DNA of 64,000 bases from Nematostella vectensis (Eukaryota > Cnidaria > Anthozoa > Actiniaria > Edwardsiidae). The notes under the pieces were generated by a model. The model saw nothing but the letters and a program-made list of their open reading frames with translations. It did not search any database and had not been told where the DNA came from. A program made the translations under genes and the position numbers. The stretch is taken from positions 13,463,665-13,527,664 of the forward strand of contig NC_064048.1 of the NCBI RefSeq assembly GCF_932526225.1. The letters run 5' to 3'. Positions within the stretch are counted from its first letter, which is position 1. Every line of letters starts with the position of its first letter. Positions 49,265-63,292 of this stretch are shown here, piece by piece.

Positions 49265-51268
49265 TATTTGGGCGTCTTGGGTCCCTTGGGGACTCGGCAT
49301 GCGCACGGGCGCATCTCTTTTATTGTGTACATGACATCAAATTAGCGAAGAAAAAAGACGCTGTTTTGGTATCATGTGAAAAGCATAAAATAAATAGAAA
49401 TAAAGACGTAAGGGGGGAGAATATTGACATCTTCATATTAGAATATTGACAAAATCCGCAATTTTGTCTACGCTGACTAAGTAAAGCTGTATTTTACTTT
49501 AAAGGGGCAGCAGCATAGTACTGCGCATGTCTGGAGTCAGTGTTTATTGTAGGCTTTTAAGTGTCAACAAACAGTTGAACTTTTTAAAAGCTGTCAATAC
49601 CTTATTAAATAATATGCAATATTATATTGAAAACTATGTTAATTGACAGTTTGTGGTCATTTTTTTGTTCTGTTTAAAGTCTCCCACATGTACCAAAAGC
49701 TCATAAGGCAGTATTAGAATTTCACTGAAGTTCATTGTGTCAGAGCTCTAGAGCTATTGCAAATCTCTTAAACATGACACTCCCCTTTAAAGGAAAGTAA
49801 AAAAAAATCAAAATTGTTGGTGGGGGTCTCTGTTGTGTTTTTTTTCTTTTTAGTTTTGTTCTATTATTATTATTATTTTCTTTTTTAAAGGGGGAGGGGA
49901 ATTCAGCTAAAAATAGCCAAGGGTCAATTCAAGCAACTAGTACAAAAGATGTTTTTTTGCAGTCCTTTATTCAATATATTCAAGGTTATCATGCAATTCT
50001 TTTGTTTGACTGCATATATATATATATTTTCTTTCTTTTCATTACAAGTTCTATATGTGTAAGTGGTGACCATAGCTATGATTACTATTATTTAGAATCT
50101 TTTTTTACCTACTAACAGAAAACAACTTGACTGCAAAACACTTACTGTAGGGCACTCGATATTAGGCATTACTTTCATGTGGATGTAAGGTTGAAATGTC
50201 AAAACCTTCATTAACCCGTGAACTACGCTTTAGCGTATTACACTTTGTGGTGATCTGATTCTATTGTTCTTTTTTGTGTTTTACTAACTATTACCGTTTA
50301 ACTATCACACTTTGTTTCACGGGTTAATGAAAACCACTCTAATTACTTACAGTAGTTCTTTTTTAATATTATCATTTACTTGTATAATTTAGATGAGCAA
50401 TACATATTTCTTTATGGCTTTGTAGAGCTCATCTCGTTCCTCATAAATAACAAACAAAATGAAGTTTGTTCTTATTTTGGTGCAAAGGAATCTACAGTAG
50501 TTTTCTAATCAGATAATTGTTTTTTTTTAACACTCACCTGTTATTTCAACAGCTCTTACTTGAGTTTGCTTGTCTCAGAAATAGACCTTGCTTAATAAGC
50601 AAAGACATGTTACAAACTTATTTAATAATAGGTAACAACTGCAATATTGTATGAAGAGAGTGCCCCTCCCTTTCCCCTGCTATTGTTGACATTATGCTCA
50701 ATAAACTGTTACCTCTCCCCTCTCCACCAGTTAAGCATTCTATGTATTTTTCCCTGTACAAAATGCGCCCCTTCAAATAGAACATTAAAGTTCACATACT
50801 TGTTTACTTTCTCAAACTCTTTGCTTTGTGTTTTTTGTTAACTTCCTGGGAACAAATTGAATACATATAATCAATAAACCTAGCAAGCTTATTTTGCAAA
50901 CTCACTTTTTTTTATTATTATTTTTGCGCAAAACCTATCAGGATTAAGGGGGTCCAGCACAAAGAAAAAAAACGAATTAAAAAAAAAAGCCCATTGGCCT
51001 TGGATCGAACCCGGTCAGAAGAACAAAACGGAAACCATACATACGGATTACCCAATCGGTATGGCAGCACAAGGCTTTTACGGAAGGCTGTAAAGAACCC
51101 AAAGGCCCCAAGCACCGATATTTCCGAGCGAATATGCTGTACAACACTCTTGCAAGGTTATCCCAACCCGCGCATTAATGGGGAGGACAATAACCAGGAT
51201 CCCAGTCCTGTAATACGGTTACGCCACGCACAGCTCGCCGAGATTGTGGATGACAAAAAATAGAGGTC
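49265..51268 (+). repeat. Repeat unit U26 (A-type monomer of the 3' dimer array, 2,004 bp)
   Basis: First copy with the A-type set: gaatctttttttacc near 50096, aataagcaaag near 50595, ttcctgggaac near 50844, aataaacctagc near 50874 and ggtccagc near 50952. Private: actcggcatg near 49294, tttaaaggggga near 49885, ccagtcctg near 51203, and a B box changed to tggatcgaacc at 51001. Confidence 0.95.
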
Positions 51269-53271
51269 TATTTGGGCGTCTTGGGTCCCTTGGGGACTCG
51301 CCATGCGCACGGGCGCATCTCTTTTATTGTGTACATGACATCAAATTAGCGAAGAAAAAAGACGCTGTTTTGGTATCATGTGAAAAGCATAAAATAAATA
51401 GAAATAAAGACGTAAGGGGGGAGAATATTGACATCTTCATATTAGAATATTGACAAAATCCGCAATTTTGTCTACGCTGACTAAGTAAAGCTGTATTTTA
51501 CTTTAAAGGGGCAGCAGCATAGTACTGCGCATGTCTGGAGTCAGTGATTATTGTAGGCTTTTAAGTGTCAACAAACAGTTGAACTTTTTAAAAGCTGTTA
51601 ATACCTTATTAAATAATATGCAATATTATATTGGAAACTATGTTAATTGACAGTTTGTGGTCATTTTTTTGTTTTGTTTAAAGTCCCCACATGTACCAAA
51701 AGCTCATAAGTCAGTATTAGAATTTCACTGAAGTTCATTGTGTCAGAGCTCTAGAGCTATTGCAAATCTCTTAACCATGACACTCCCCTTTTAAAGGAAA
51801 GTAAAAAAAATCAAAATTGTTGGTGGGGGTCTCTGTTGTGTTTGTTTTCTTTTTAGTTTTGTTCTATTATTATTATTATTTTCTTTTTTAGAGGGGGAGG
51901 GGAATTCAGCTAAAAATAGCCAAGGGTCAATTCAAGCAACTAGTACAAAAGATGTTTTTTTGCAGTCCTTTATTCAATATATTCAAGGTTATCATGCAAT
52001 TCTGTTGTTTGACTGCATATATATATATATTTTTTCTTTCTTTTCATTTCTAGTTCTATATGTGTAAGTGGTGACCATAGCTATGATTACTATTATTTAG
52101 AATCTTTTTTTACCTACTAACAGAAAACAACTTGACTGCAAAACACTTACTGTAGGGCACTCGATATTAGGCATTACTTTCATGTGGATGTAAGGTTGAA
52201 ATGTCAAAACCTTCATTAACCCGTGAACTACGCTTTAGCGTATTACACTTTGTTGTGATCTGATTCTATTGTTCTTTTTTGTGTTTTACTAACTATTACC
52301 GTTTAACTATCACACTTTGTTTCACTGGTTAATGAAAACCACTCTAATTACTTACAGTAGTTCTTTTTTAATATTATCATTTACTTGTATAATTTAGATG
52401 AGCAATACATATTTCTTTATGGCTTTGTAGAGCTCATCTCGTTCCTCATAAATAACAAACAAAATGAAGTTTGTTCTTATTTTGGTGCAAAGGAATCTAC
52501 ATTAATTTTCTAATCAGATAATTGCTTTTTTTAACACTCACCTGTTATTTCAACAGCCTTACTTGAGTTTGCTTGTCTCAGAAATAGACCTTGCTTAATA
52601 AACAAAGACATGTTACAAACTTATTTAATAATAGGTAACAACTGCAATATTGTATGAAGAGAGTGCCCCTCCCTTCCCCCTGCTATTGTTGACATTATGC
52701 TCAATAAACTGTTACCTCTCCCCTCTCCACCAGTTAAGCATTCTATGTATTATTCACTGTACAAAATGCGCCCCTTCAAATAGAACATTAAAGTTCACAT
52801 ACTTGTTTACTTTCTCAAACTCTTTGCTTTGTGTTTTTTGTTAACTTCCTGGGAACAAATTGAATACATATAATCAATAAACCTAGCAAGCTTATTTTGC
52901 AAACTCACTTTTTTTTATTATTATTTTTGCGCAAAACCTATCAGGATTAAGGGGGTCCAGCACAAAGAAAAAAAACGAATTAAAAAAAAAAGCCCATTGG
53001 CCTGGGATCGAACCCGGTCAGAAGAACAAAACGGAAACCATACATACGGATTACCCAATCGGTATGGCAGCACAAGGCTTTTACTGAAGGCTGTAAAGAA
53101 CCCGAAGGCCCCAAGCACCGATATTTCCGAGCGAATATGCTGTACAACACTCTTGCAAGGTTATCCCAACCCGCGCATTAATGGGGAGGACAATAACCAG
53201 GATCCCAGGCCTGTAATACGGTTACGCCACGCACAGCTCGCCGAGATTGTGGATGACAAAAAATAGAGGTC
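51269..53271 (+). repeat. Repeat unit U27 (B-type monomer, 2,003 bp)
   Basis: B-type set: tttgttgtgatc near 52250, ttcactggttaatg near 52321, ctacattaattttc near 52498, and aattgctttttttaac near 52520. Private: catttctagttc near 52045 and tattattcactg near 52748. Confidence 0.95.
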
Positions 53272-55277
53272 TATTTGGGCGTCTTGGGTCCCTTGGGGAC
53301 TCGCCATGCGCACGGGCGCATCTCTTTTATTGTGTACATTACATCAAATTAGCGAAGAAAAAAGACGCTGTTTTGGTATCATGTGAAAAGCCTAAAATAA
53401 ATAGAAATAAAGACGTAAGGGGGGAGAATATTGACATCTTCATATTAGAATATTGACAAAATCCGCAATTTTGTCTACGCTGACTAAGTAAAGCTGTATT
53501 TTACTTTAAAGGGGCAGCAGCATAGTACTGCGCATGTCTGGAGTCAGTGATTATTGTAGGCTTTTAAGTGTCAACAAACAGTTGAACTTTTTAAAAGCTG
53601 TTAATACCTTATTAAATAATATGCAATATTATATTGGAAACTATGTTAATTGACAGTTTGTGGTCATTTTTTTGTTTTGTTTAAAGTCCCCACATGTACC
53701 AAAAGCTCATAAGTCAGTATTAGAATTTCACTGAAGTTCATTGTGTCAGAGCTCTAGAGCTATTGCAAATCTCTTAACCATGACACTCCCCTTTTAAAGG
53801 AAAGTAAAAAAAATCAAAATTGTTGGTGGGGGTCTCTGTTGTGTTTGTTTTCTTTTTAGTTTTGTTCTATTATTATTATTATTTTCTTTTTTAGAGGGGG
53901 AGGGGAATTCAGCTAAAAATAGCCAAGGGTCAATTCAAGCAACTAGTACAAAATATGTTTTTTGCAGTCCTTTATTCAATATATTCAAGGTTATCATGCA
54001 ATTCTGTTGTTTGACTGCATATATATATATATTTTTTCTTTCTTTTCATTACTAGTTCTATATGTGTAAGTGGTGACCATAGCTATGATTACTATTATTT
54101 AGAATCTTTTTTTACCTACTAACAGAAAACAACTTGACTGCAAAACACTTACTGTAGGGCACTCGATATTAGGCATTACTTTCATGTGGATGTAAGGTTG
54201 AAATGTCAAAACCTTCATTAACCCGTGAACTACGCTTTAGCGTATTACACTTTGTGGTGATCTGATTCTATTGTTCTTTTTTGTGTTTTACTAACTATTA
54301 CCGTTTAACTATCACACTTTGTTTCACGGGTTAATGAAAACCACTCTAATTACTTACAGTAGTTCTTTTTTAATATTATCATTTACTTGTATAATTTAGA
54401 TGAGCAATACATATTTCTTTATGGCTTTGTAGAGCTCATGTCGTTCCTCATAAATAACAAACAAAATGAAGTTTGTTCTTATTTTGGTGCAAAGGAATCT
54501 ACAGTAGTTTTCTAATCAGATAATTGTTTTTTTTTAACACTCACCTGTTATTTCAACTGCTCTTACTTGAGTTTGCTTGTCTCAGAAATAGACCTTGCTT
54601 AATAAGCAAAGACATGTTACAAACTTATTTAATAATAGGTAACAACTGCAATATTGTATGAAGAGAGTGCCCCTCCCTTTCCCCTGCTATTGTTGACATT
54701 ATGCTCAATAAACTGTTACCTCTCCCCTCTCCACCAGTTAAGCATTCTATGTATTTTTCCCTGTACAAAATGCGCCCCTTCAAATAGAACATTAAAGTTC
54801 ACATACTTGTTTACTTTCTCAAACTCTTTGCTTTGTGTTTTTTGTTAACTTCCTGGGAACAAATTGAATACATATAATCAATAAACCTAGCAAGCTTATT
54901 TTGCAAACTCACTTTTTTTTATTATTATTTTTGCGCAAAACCTATCAGGATTAAGGGGGTCCAGCACAAAGAAAAAAAACGAATTAAAAAAAAAAAAGCC
55001 CATTGGCCTGGGATCGAACCCGGTCAGAAGAACAAAACGGAAACCATACATACGGATTACCCAATCGGTATGGCAGCACAAGGCTTTTACGGAAGGCTGT
55101 AAAGAACCCGAAGGCCCCAAGCACCGATATTTCCGAGCGAATATGCTGTACAACACTCTTGCAAGGTTATCCCAACCCGCGCATTAATGGTGAGGACAAT
55201 AACCAGGATCCCAGGCCTGTAATACGGTTACGCCACGCACAGCTCGCCGAGATTGTGGATGACAAAAAATAGAGGTC
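53272..55277 (+). repeat. Repeat unit U28 (A-type monomer, 2,006 bp)
   Basis: A-type set returns (ttcacgggtt, aataagcaaag, ttcctgggaac). Private: gtacattacatc near 53335, aaatatgttttttg near 53951, ctcatgtcg near 54436, caactgctc near 54554 and aatggtgagg near 55187. It shares aagcctaaaat with U31 and U33. Confidence 0.95.
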
Positions 55278-57280
55278 TATTTGGGCGTCTTGGGTCCCTT
55301 GGGGACTCGCCATGCGCACGGGCGCATCTCTTTTATTGTGTACATGACATCAAATTAGCGAAGAAAAAAGACGCTGTTTTGGTATCATGTGAAAAGCATA
55401 AAATAAATAGAAATAAAGACGTAAGGGGGGAGAATATTGACATCTTCATATTAGAATATTGACAAAATCCGCAATTTTGTCTACGCTGACTAAGTAAAGC
55501 TGTATTTTACTTTAAAGGGGCAGCAGCATAGTACTGCGCATGTCTGGAGTCAGTGATTATTGTAGGCTTTTAAGTGTCAACAAACAGTTGAACTTTTTAA
55601 AAGCTGTTAATACCTTATTAAATAATATGCAATATTATATTGGAAACTATGTTAATTGACAGTTTGTGGTCATTTTTTTGTTTTGTTTAAAGTCCCCACA
55701 TGTACCAAAAGCTCATAAGTCAGTATTAGAATTTCACTGAAGTTCATTGTGTCAGAGCTCTAGAGCTATTGCAAATCTCTTAACCATGACACTCCCCTTT
55801 TAAAGGAAAGTAAAAAAAATCAAAATTGTTGGTGGGGGTCTCTGTTGTTTTTGTTTTCTTTTTAGTTTTGTTCTATTATTATTATTATTTTCTTTTTTAG
55901 AGGGGGAGGGGAATTCAGCTAAAAATAGCCAAGGGTCAATTCAAGCAACTAGTACAAAAGATGTTTTTTTGCAGTCCTTTATTCAATATATTCAAGGTTA
56001 TCATGCAATTCTGTTGTTTGACTGCATATATATATATATTTTTTCTTTCTTTTCATTACTAGTTCTATATGTGTAAGTGGTGACCATAGCTATGATTACT
56101 ATTATTTAGAATCTTTTTTTACCTACTAACAGAAAACAACTTGACTGCAAAACACTTACTGTAGGGCACTCGATATTAGGCATTACTTTCATGTGGATGT
56201 AAGGTTGAAATGTCAAAACCTTCATTAACCCGTGAACTACGCTTTAGCGTATTACACTTTGTTGTGATCTGATTCTATTGTTCTTTTTTTGTGTTTTACT
56301 AACTATTACCGTTTAACTATCACACTTTGTTTCACTGGTTAATGAAAACCACTCTAATTACTTACAGTAGTTCTTTTTTAATATTATCATTTACTTGTAT
56401 AATTTAGATGAGCAATACATATTTCTTTATGGCTTTGTAGAGCTCATCTCGTTCCTCATAAATAACAAACAAAATGAAGTTTGTTCTTATTTTGGTGCAA
56501 AGGAATCTACATTAATTTTCTAATCAGATAATTGCTTTTTTTAACACTCACCTGTTATTTCAACAGCCTTACTTGAGTTTGCTTGTCTCAGAAATAGACC
56601 TTGCTTAATAAACAAAGACATGTTACAAACTTATTTAATAATAGGTAACAACTGCAATATTGTATGAAGAGAGTGCCCCTCCCTTCCCCCTTCTATTGTT
56701 GACATTATGCTCAATAAACTGTTACCTCTCCCCTCTCTACCAGTTAACCATTCTATGTATGCTTCCCTGTACAAAATGCGCCCCTTCAAATAGAACATTA
56801 AAGTTCACATACTTGTTTACTTTCTCAAACTCTTTGCTTTGTGTTTTTTGTTAACTTCCTAGGAACAAATTGAATACATATAATCAATAAACCTAGCAAG
56901 CTTATTTTGCAAACTCACTTTTTTTTATTATTATTTTTGCGCAAAACCTATCAGGATTAAGGGGGTCCAGCACAAAGAAAAAAAACGAATTAAAAAAAAA
57001 GCCCATTGGCCTGGGATCGAACCCGGTCTGACGAACAAAACGGAAACCATACATACGGATTACCCAATCGGTATAGCAGCACAAGGCTTTTACGGAAGTC
57101 TGTAAAGAACCCGAAGGCCCCAAGCACCGATATTTCCGAGCGAATATGCTGTACAACACTCTTGCAAGGTTATCCCAACCCGCACATTAATGGGGAGGAC
57201 AATAACCAGGATCCCAGGCCTGTAATACGGTTACGCATCGCACAGCTCGCCGAGATTGTGGATGACAAAAAATAGAGGTC
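55278..57280 (+). repeat. Repeat unit U29 (B-type monomer, 2,003 bp)
   Basis: B-type set plus ccttctattg near 56689, tctctaccagttaacc near 56734, tctgacgaac near 57027, gtatagcag near 57071 and acgcatcgc near 57232. All of these are shared with U31 and absent from U27. Private: gttgtttttg near 55844 and cccgcacatt near 57178. Confidence 0.95.
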
Positions 57281-59284
57281 TATTTGGGCGTCTTGGGTCC
57301 CTTGGGGACTCGCCATGCGCACGGGCGCATCTCTTTTATTGTGTACACGACATCAAATTAGCGAAGAAAAAAGACGCTGTTTTGGTATCATGTGAAAAGC
57401 ATAAAATAAATAGAAATAAAGACGTAAGGGGGGAGAATATTGACATCTTCATATTAGAATATTGACAAAATCCGCAATTTTGTCTACGCTGACTAAGTAA
57501 AGCTGTATTTTACTTTAAAGGGGCAGCAGCATAGTACTGCGCATGTCTGGAGTCAGTGATTATTGTAGGCTTTTAAGTGTCAACAAACAGTTGAACTTTT
57601 TAAAAGCTGTTAATACCTTATTAAATAATATGCAATATTATATTGGAAACTATGTTAATTGACAGTTTGTGGTCATTTTTTTGTTTTGTTTAAAGTCCCC
57701 ACATGTACCAAAAGCTCATAAGTCAGTATTAGAATTTCACTGAAGTTCATTGTGTCAGAGCTCTAGAGCTATTTCAAATCTCTTAACCATGACACTCCCC
57801 TTTTAAAGGAAAGTAAAAAAAATCAAAATTGTTGGTGGGGGTCTCTGTTGTGTTTGTTTTCTTTTTAGTTTTGTTCTATTATTATTATTATTTTCTTTTT
57901 TAGAGGGGGAGGGGAATTCAGCTAAAAATAGCCAAGGGTCAATTCAAGGAACTAGTACAAAAGATGTTTTTTGCAGTCCTTTATTCAATATATTAAAGGT
58001 TATCATGCAATTCTGTTGTTTGACTGCATATATATATATATTTTTTCTTTCTTTTCATTACTAGTTCTATATGTGTAAGTGGTGACCATAGCTATGATTA
58101 CTATTATTTAGAATCTTTTTTTACCTACTAACAGAAAACAACTTGACTGCAAAACACTTACTGTAGGGCACTCGATATTAGGCATTACTTTCATGTGGAT
58201 GTAAGGTTGAAATGTCAAAACCTTCATTAACCCGTGAACTACGCTTTAGCGTATTACACTTTGTGGTGATCTGATTCTATTGTTCTTTTTTGTGTTTTAC
58301 TAACTATTACCGTTTAACTATCACACTTTGTTTCACGGGTTAATGAAAACCACTCTAATTACTTACAGTAGTTCTTTTTTAATATTATCATTTACTTGTA
58401 TAATTTAGATGAGCAATACATATTTCTTTATGGCTTTGTAGAGCTCATCTCGTTCCTCATAAATAACAAACAAAATGAAGTTTGTTCTTATTTTGGTGCA
58501 AAGGAATCTACAGTAGTTTTCTAATCAGATAATTGTTTTTTTTAACACTCACCTATTATTTCAACAGCTCTTACTTGAGTTTGCTTGTCTCAGAAATAGA
58601 CCTTGCTTAATAAGCAAAGACATGTTACAAACTTATTTAATAATAGGTAACAACTGCAATATTGTATGAAGAGAGTGCCCCTCCCTTTCCCCTGCTATTG
58701 TTGACATTATGCTCAATAAACTGTTACCTCTCCCCTCTCCACCAGTTAAGCATTCTATGTATTCTTCCCTGTACAAAATGCGCCCCTTCAAATAGAACAT
58801 TAAAGTTCACATACTTGTTTACATTCTCAAACTCTTTGCTTTGTGTTTTTTGTTAACTTCCTGGGAACAAATTGAATACATATAATCAATAAACCTAGCA
58901 AGCTTATTTTGCAAATTCACTTTTTTTTATTATTATTTTTGCGCAAAACCTATCAGGATTAAGGGGGTCCAGCACAAAGAAAAAAAACGAATTAAAAAAA
59001 AAAAGCCCATTGGCCTGGGATCGAACCCGGTCAGAAGAACAAAACGGAAACCATACATACGGATTACCCAATCGGTATGGCAGCACAAGGCTTTTACGGA
59101 AGGCTGTAAAGAACCCGAAGGCCCCAAGCACCGATATTTCCGAGCGAATATGCTGTACAACACTCTTGCAAGGTTATCCCAACCCGCGCATTAATGGGGA
59201 GGACAATAACCAGGATCCCAGGCCTGTAATACGGTTACGCCACGCACAGCTCGCCGAGATTGTGGATGACAAAAAATAGAGGTC
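57281..59284 (+). repeat. Repeat unit U30 (A-type monomer, 2,004 bp)
   Basis: A-type set. Opens with tgtacacgacatc, shared only with U32. Private: ctatttcaaatc near 57770, aaggaactag near 57946, tattaaagg near 57991 and acctattat near 58551. Confidence 0.95.
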
Positions 59285-61289
59285 TATTTGGGCGTCTTGG
59301 GTCCCTTGGAGACTCGCCATGCGCACGGGCGCATCTCTTTTATTGTGTACATGACATCAAATTAGCGAAGAAAAAAGACGCTGTTTTGGTATCATGAGAA
59401 AAGCCTAAAATAAATAGAAATAAAGACGTAAGGGGGGAGAATATTGACATCTTCATATTAGAATATTAAAAAAAAATCCGCAATTTTGTCTACGCTGACT
59501 AAGTAAAGCTGTATTTTACTTTAAAGGGGCAGCAGCATAGTACTGCGCATGTCTGGAGTCAGTGATTATTGTAGGCTTTTAAGTGTCAACAAACAGTTGA
59601 ACTTTTTAAAAGCTGTTAATACCTTATTAAATAATATGCAATATTATATTGGAAACTATGTTAATTGACAGTTTGTGGTCATTTTTTTGTTTTGTTTAAA
59701 GTCCCCACATGTACCAAAAGCTCATAAGTCAGTATTAGAATTTCACTGAAGTTCATTGTGTCAGAGCTCTAGAGCTATTGCAAATCTCTTAACCATGACA
59801 CTCCCCTTTTAAAGGAAAGTAAAAAAAATCAAAATTGTTGGTGGGGGTCTCTGTTGTGTTTGTTTTCTTTTTAGTTTTGTTCTATTATTATTATTATTTT
59901 CTTTTTTAGAGGGGGAGGGGAATTCAGCTAAAAATAGCCAAGGGTCAATTCAAGCAACTAGTACAAAAGATGTTTTTTTGCAGTCCTTTATTCAATATAT
60001 TCAAGGTTATCATGCAATTCTGTTGTTTGACTGCATATATATATATATTTTTTCTTTCTTTTCATTACTAGTTCTATATGTGTAAGTGGTGACCATAGCT
60101 ATGATTACTATTATTTAGAATCTTTTTTTACCTACTAACAGAAAACAACTTGACTGCAAAACACTTACTGTAGGGCACTCGATATTAGGCATTACTTTCA
60201 TGTGGATGTAAGGTTGAAATGTCAAAACCTTTATTAACCCGTGAACTACGCTTTAGCGTATTACACTTTGTTGTGATCTGATTCTATTGTTCTTTTTTTG
60301 TGTTTTACTAACTATTACCGTTTAACTATCACACTTTGTTTCACTGGTTAATGAAAACCACTCTAATTACTTACAGTAGTTCTTTTTTAATATTATCATT
60401 TACTTGTATAATTTAGATGAGCAATACATATTTCTTTATGGCTTTGTAGAGCTCATCTCGTTCCTCATAAATAACAAACAAAATGAAGTTTGTTCTTATT
60501 TTGGTGCAAAGGAATCTACATTAATTTTCTAATCAGATAATTGCTTTTTTTAACACTCACCTGTTATTTCAACAGCCTTACTTGAGTTTGCTTGTCTCAG
60601 AAATAGACCTTGCTTAATAAACAAAGACATGTTACAAACTTATTTAATAATAGGTAACAACTGCAATATTGTATGAAGAGAGTGCCCCTCCCTTCCCCCT
60701 TCTATTGTTGACATTATGCTCAATAAACTGTTACCTCTCCCCTCTCTACCAGTTAACCATTCTATGTATGCTTCCCTGTACAAAATGCGCCCCTTCAAAT
60801 AGAACATTAAAGTTCACATACTTGTTTACTTTCTCAAACTCTTTGCTTTGTGTTTTTTGTTAACTTCCTAGGAACAAATTGAATACATATAATCAATAAA
60901 CCTAGCAAGCTTATTTTGCAAACTCACTTTTTTTTATTATTATTTTTGCGCAAAACCTATCAGGATTAAGGGGGTCCAGCACAAAGAAAAAAAACGAATT
61001 AAAAAAAAAGGCCATTGGCCTGGGATCGAACCCGGTCTGACGAACAAAACGGAAACCATACATACGGATTACCCAATCGGTATAGCAGCACAAGGCTTTT
61101 ACGGAAGGCTGTAAAGAACCCGAAGGCCCCAAGCACCGATATTTCCGAGCGAATATGCTGTACAACACTCTTGCAAGGTTATCCCAACCCGCGCATTAAT
61201 GGGGAGGACAATAACCAGGATCCCAGGCCTGTAATACGGTTACGCATCGCACAGCTCGCCGAGATTGTGGATGACAAAAAATAGAGGTC
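59285..61289 (+). repeat. Repeat unit U31 (B-type monomer, 2,005 bp)
   Basis: B-type set with the U29-type 3' end. Private: cttggagact near 59306, atcatgagaaaag near 59392, atattaaaaaaaaatcc near 59464 (usual gaca replaced by A's) and cctttattaac near 60228. Confidence 0.95.
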
Positions 61290-63292
61290 TATTTGGGCGT
61301 CTTGGGTCCCTTGGGGACTCGCCATGCGCACGGGCGCATCTCTTTTATTGTGTACACGACATCAAATTAGCGAAGAAAAAAGACGCTGTTTTGGTATCAT
61401 GTGAAAAGCATAAAATAAATAGAAATAAAGACGTAAGGGGGGAGAATATTGACATCTTCATATTAGAATATTGACAAAATCCGCAATTTTGTCTACGCTG
61501 ACTAAGTAAAGCTGTATTTTACTTTAAAGGGGCAGCAGCATAGTACTGCGCATGTCTGGAGTCAGTGATTATTGTAGGCTTTTAAGTGTCAACAAACAGT
61601 TGAACTTTTTAAAAGCCTTTAATACCTTATTAAATAATATGCAATATTATATTGGAAACTATGTTAATTGAGAGTTTGTGGTCATTTTTTTGTTTTGTTT
61701 AAAGTCCCCACATGTACCAAAAGCTCATAAGTCAGTATAAGAATTTCACTGAAGTTCATTGTGTCAGAGCTCTAGAGCTATTGCAAATCTCTTAACCATG
61801 ACACTCCCCTTTTAAAGGAAAGTAAAAAAAATCAAAATTGTTGGTGGGGGTCTCTGTTGTGTTTGTTTTCTTTTTAGTTTTGTTCTATTATTATTATTAT
61901 TTTCTTTTTTAGAGGGGGAGGGGAATTCAGCTAAAAATAGCCAAGGGTCAATTCAAGCAACTAGTACAAAAGATGTTTTTTTGCAGTCCTTTATTCAATA
62001 TATTCAAGGTTATCATGCAATTCTGTTGTTTGACTGCATATATATATATTTTTTCTTTCTTTTCATTACTAGTTCTATATGTGTAAGTGGTGACCATAGC
62101 TATGATTACTATTATTTAGAATATTTTTTTACCTACTAACAGAAAACAACTTGACTGCAAAACACTTACTGTAGGGCACTCGATATTAGGCATTACTTTC
62201 ATGTGGATGTAAGGTTGAAATGTCAAAACCTTCATTAACCCGTGAACTACGCTTTAGCGTATTACACTTTGTGGTGATCTGATTCTATTGTTCTTTTTTG
62301 TGTTTTACTAACTATTACCGTTTAACTATCACACTTTGTTTCACGGGTTAATGAAAACCACTCTAATTACTTACAGTAGTTCTTTTTTAATATTATCATT
62401 TACTTGTATAATTTAGATGAGCAATACATATTTCTTTATGGCTTTGTAGAGCTCATCTCGTTCCTCATAAATAACAAACAAAATGAAGTTTGTTCTTATT
62501 TTGGTGCAAAGGAATCTACAGTAGTTTTCTAATCAGATAAATGTTTTTTTTTAACACTCACCTGTTATTTCAACAGCTCTTACTTGAGTTTGCTTGTCTC
62601 AGAAATAGACCTTGCTTAATAAGCAAAGACATGTTACAAACTTATTTAATAATAGGTAACAACTGCAATATTGTATGAAGAGAGTGCCGCTCCCTTTCCC
62701 CTGCTATTGTTGACATTATGCTCAATAAACTGTTACCTCTCCCCTCTCCACCAGTTAAGCATTCTATGTATTCTTCCCTGTACAAAATGCGCCCCTTCAA
62801 ATAGAAAATTAAAGTTCACATACTTGTTTACTTTCTCAAACTCTTTGCTTTGTGTTTTTTGTTAACTTCCTGAGAACAAATTGAATACATATAATCAATA
62901 AACCTAGCAAGCTTATTTTGCAAATTCACTTTTTTTTATTATTATTTTTGCGCAAAACCTATCAGGATTAAGGGGGTCCAGCACAAAGAAAAAAAACGAA
63001 TTAAAAAAAAAAGCCCATTGGCCTGGGATCGAACCCGGTCAGAAGAACAAAACGGAAACCATACATACGGATTACCCAATCGGTATGGCAGCACAAGGCT
63101 TTTACGGAAGGCTGTAAAGAACCCGAAGGCCCCAAGCACCGATATTTCCGAGCGAATATGCTGTACAACACTCTTGCAAGGTTATCCCAACCCGCGCATT
63201 AATGGGGAGGACAATAACCAGGATCCCAGGCCTGTAATACGGTTACGCCACGCACAGCTCGCCGAGATTGTGGATGACAAAAAATAGAGGTC
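61290..63292 (+). repeat. Repeat unit U32 (A-type monomer, 2,003 bp)
   Basis: A-type set. Private: aaaagccttt near 61612, attgagagtttg near 61667, agtataagaat near 61734, gataaatgtt near 62535, gtgccgctccc near 62685, gaaaattaaag near 62804 and cctgagaac near 62869. Confidence 0.95.
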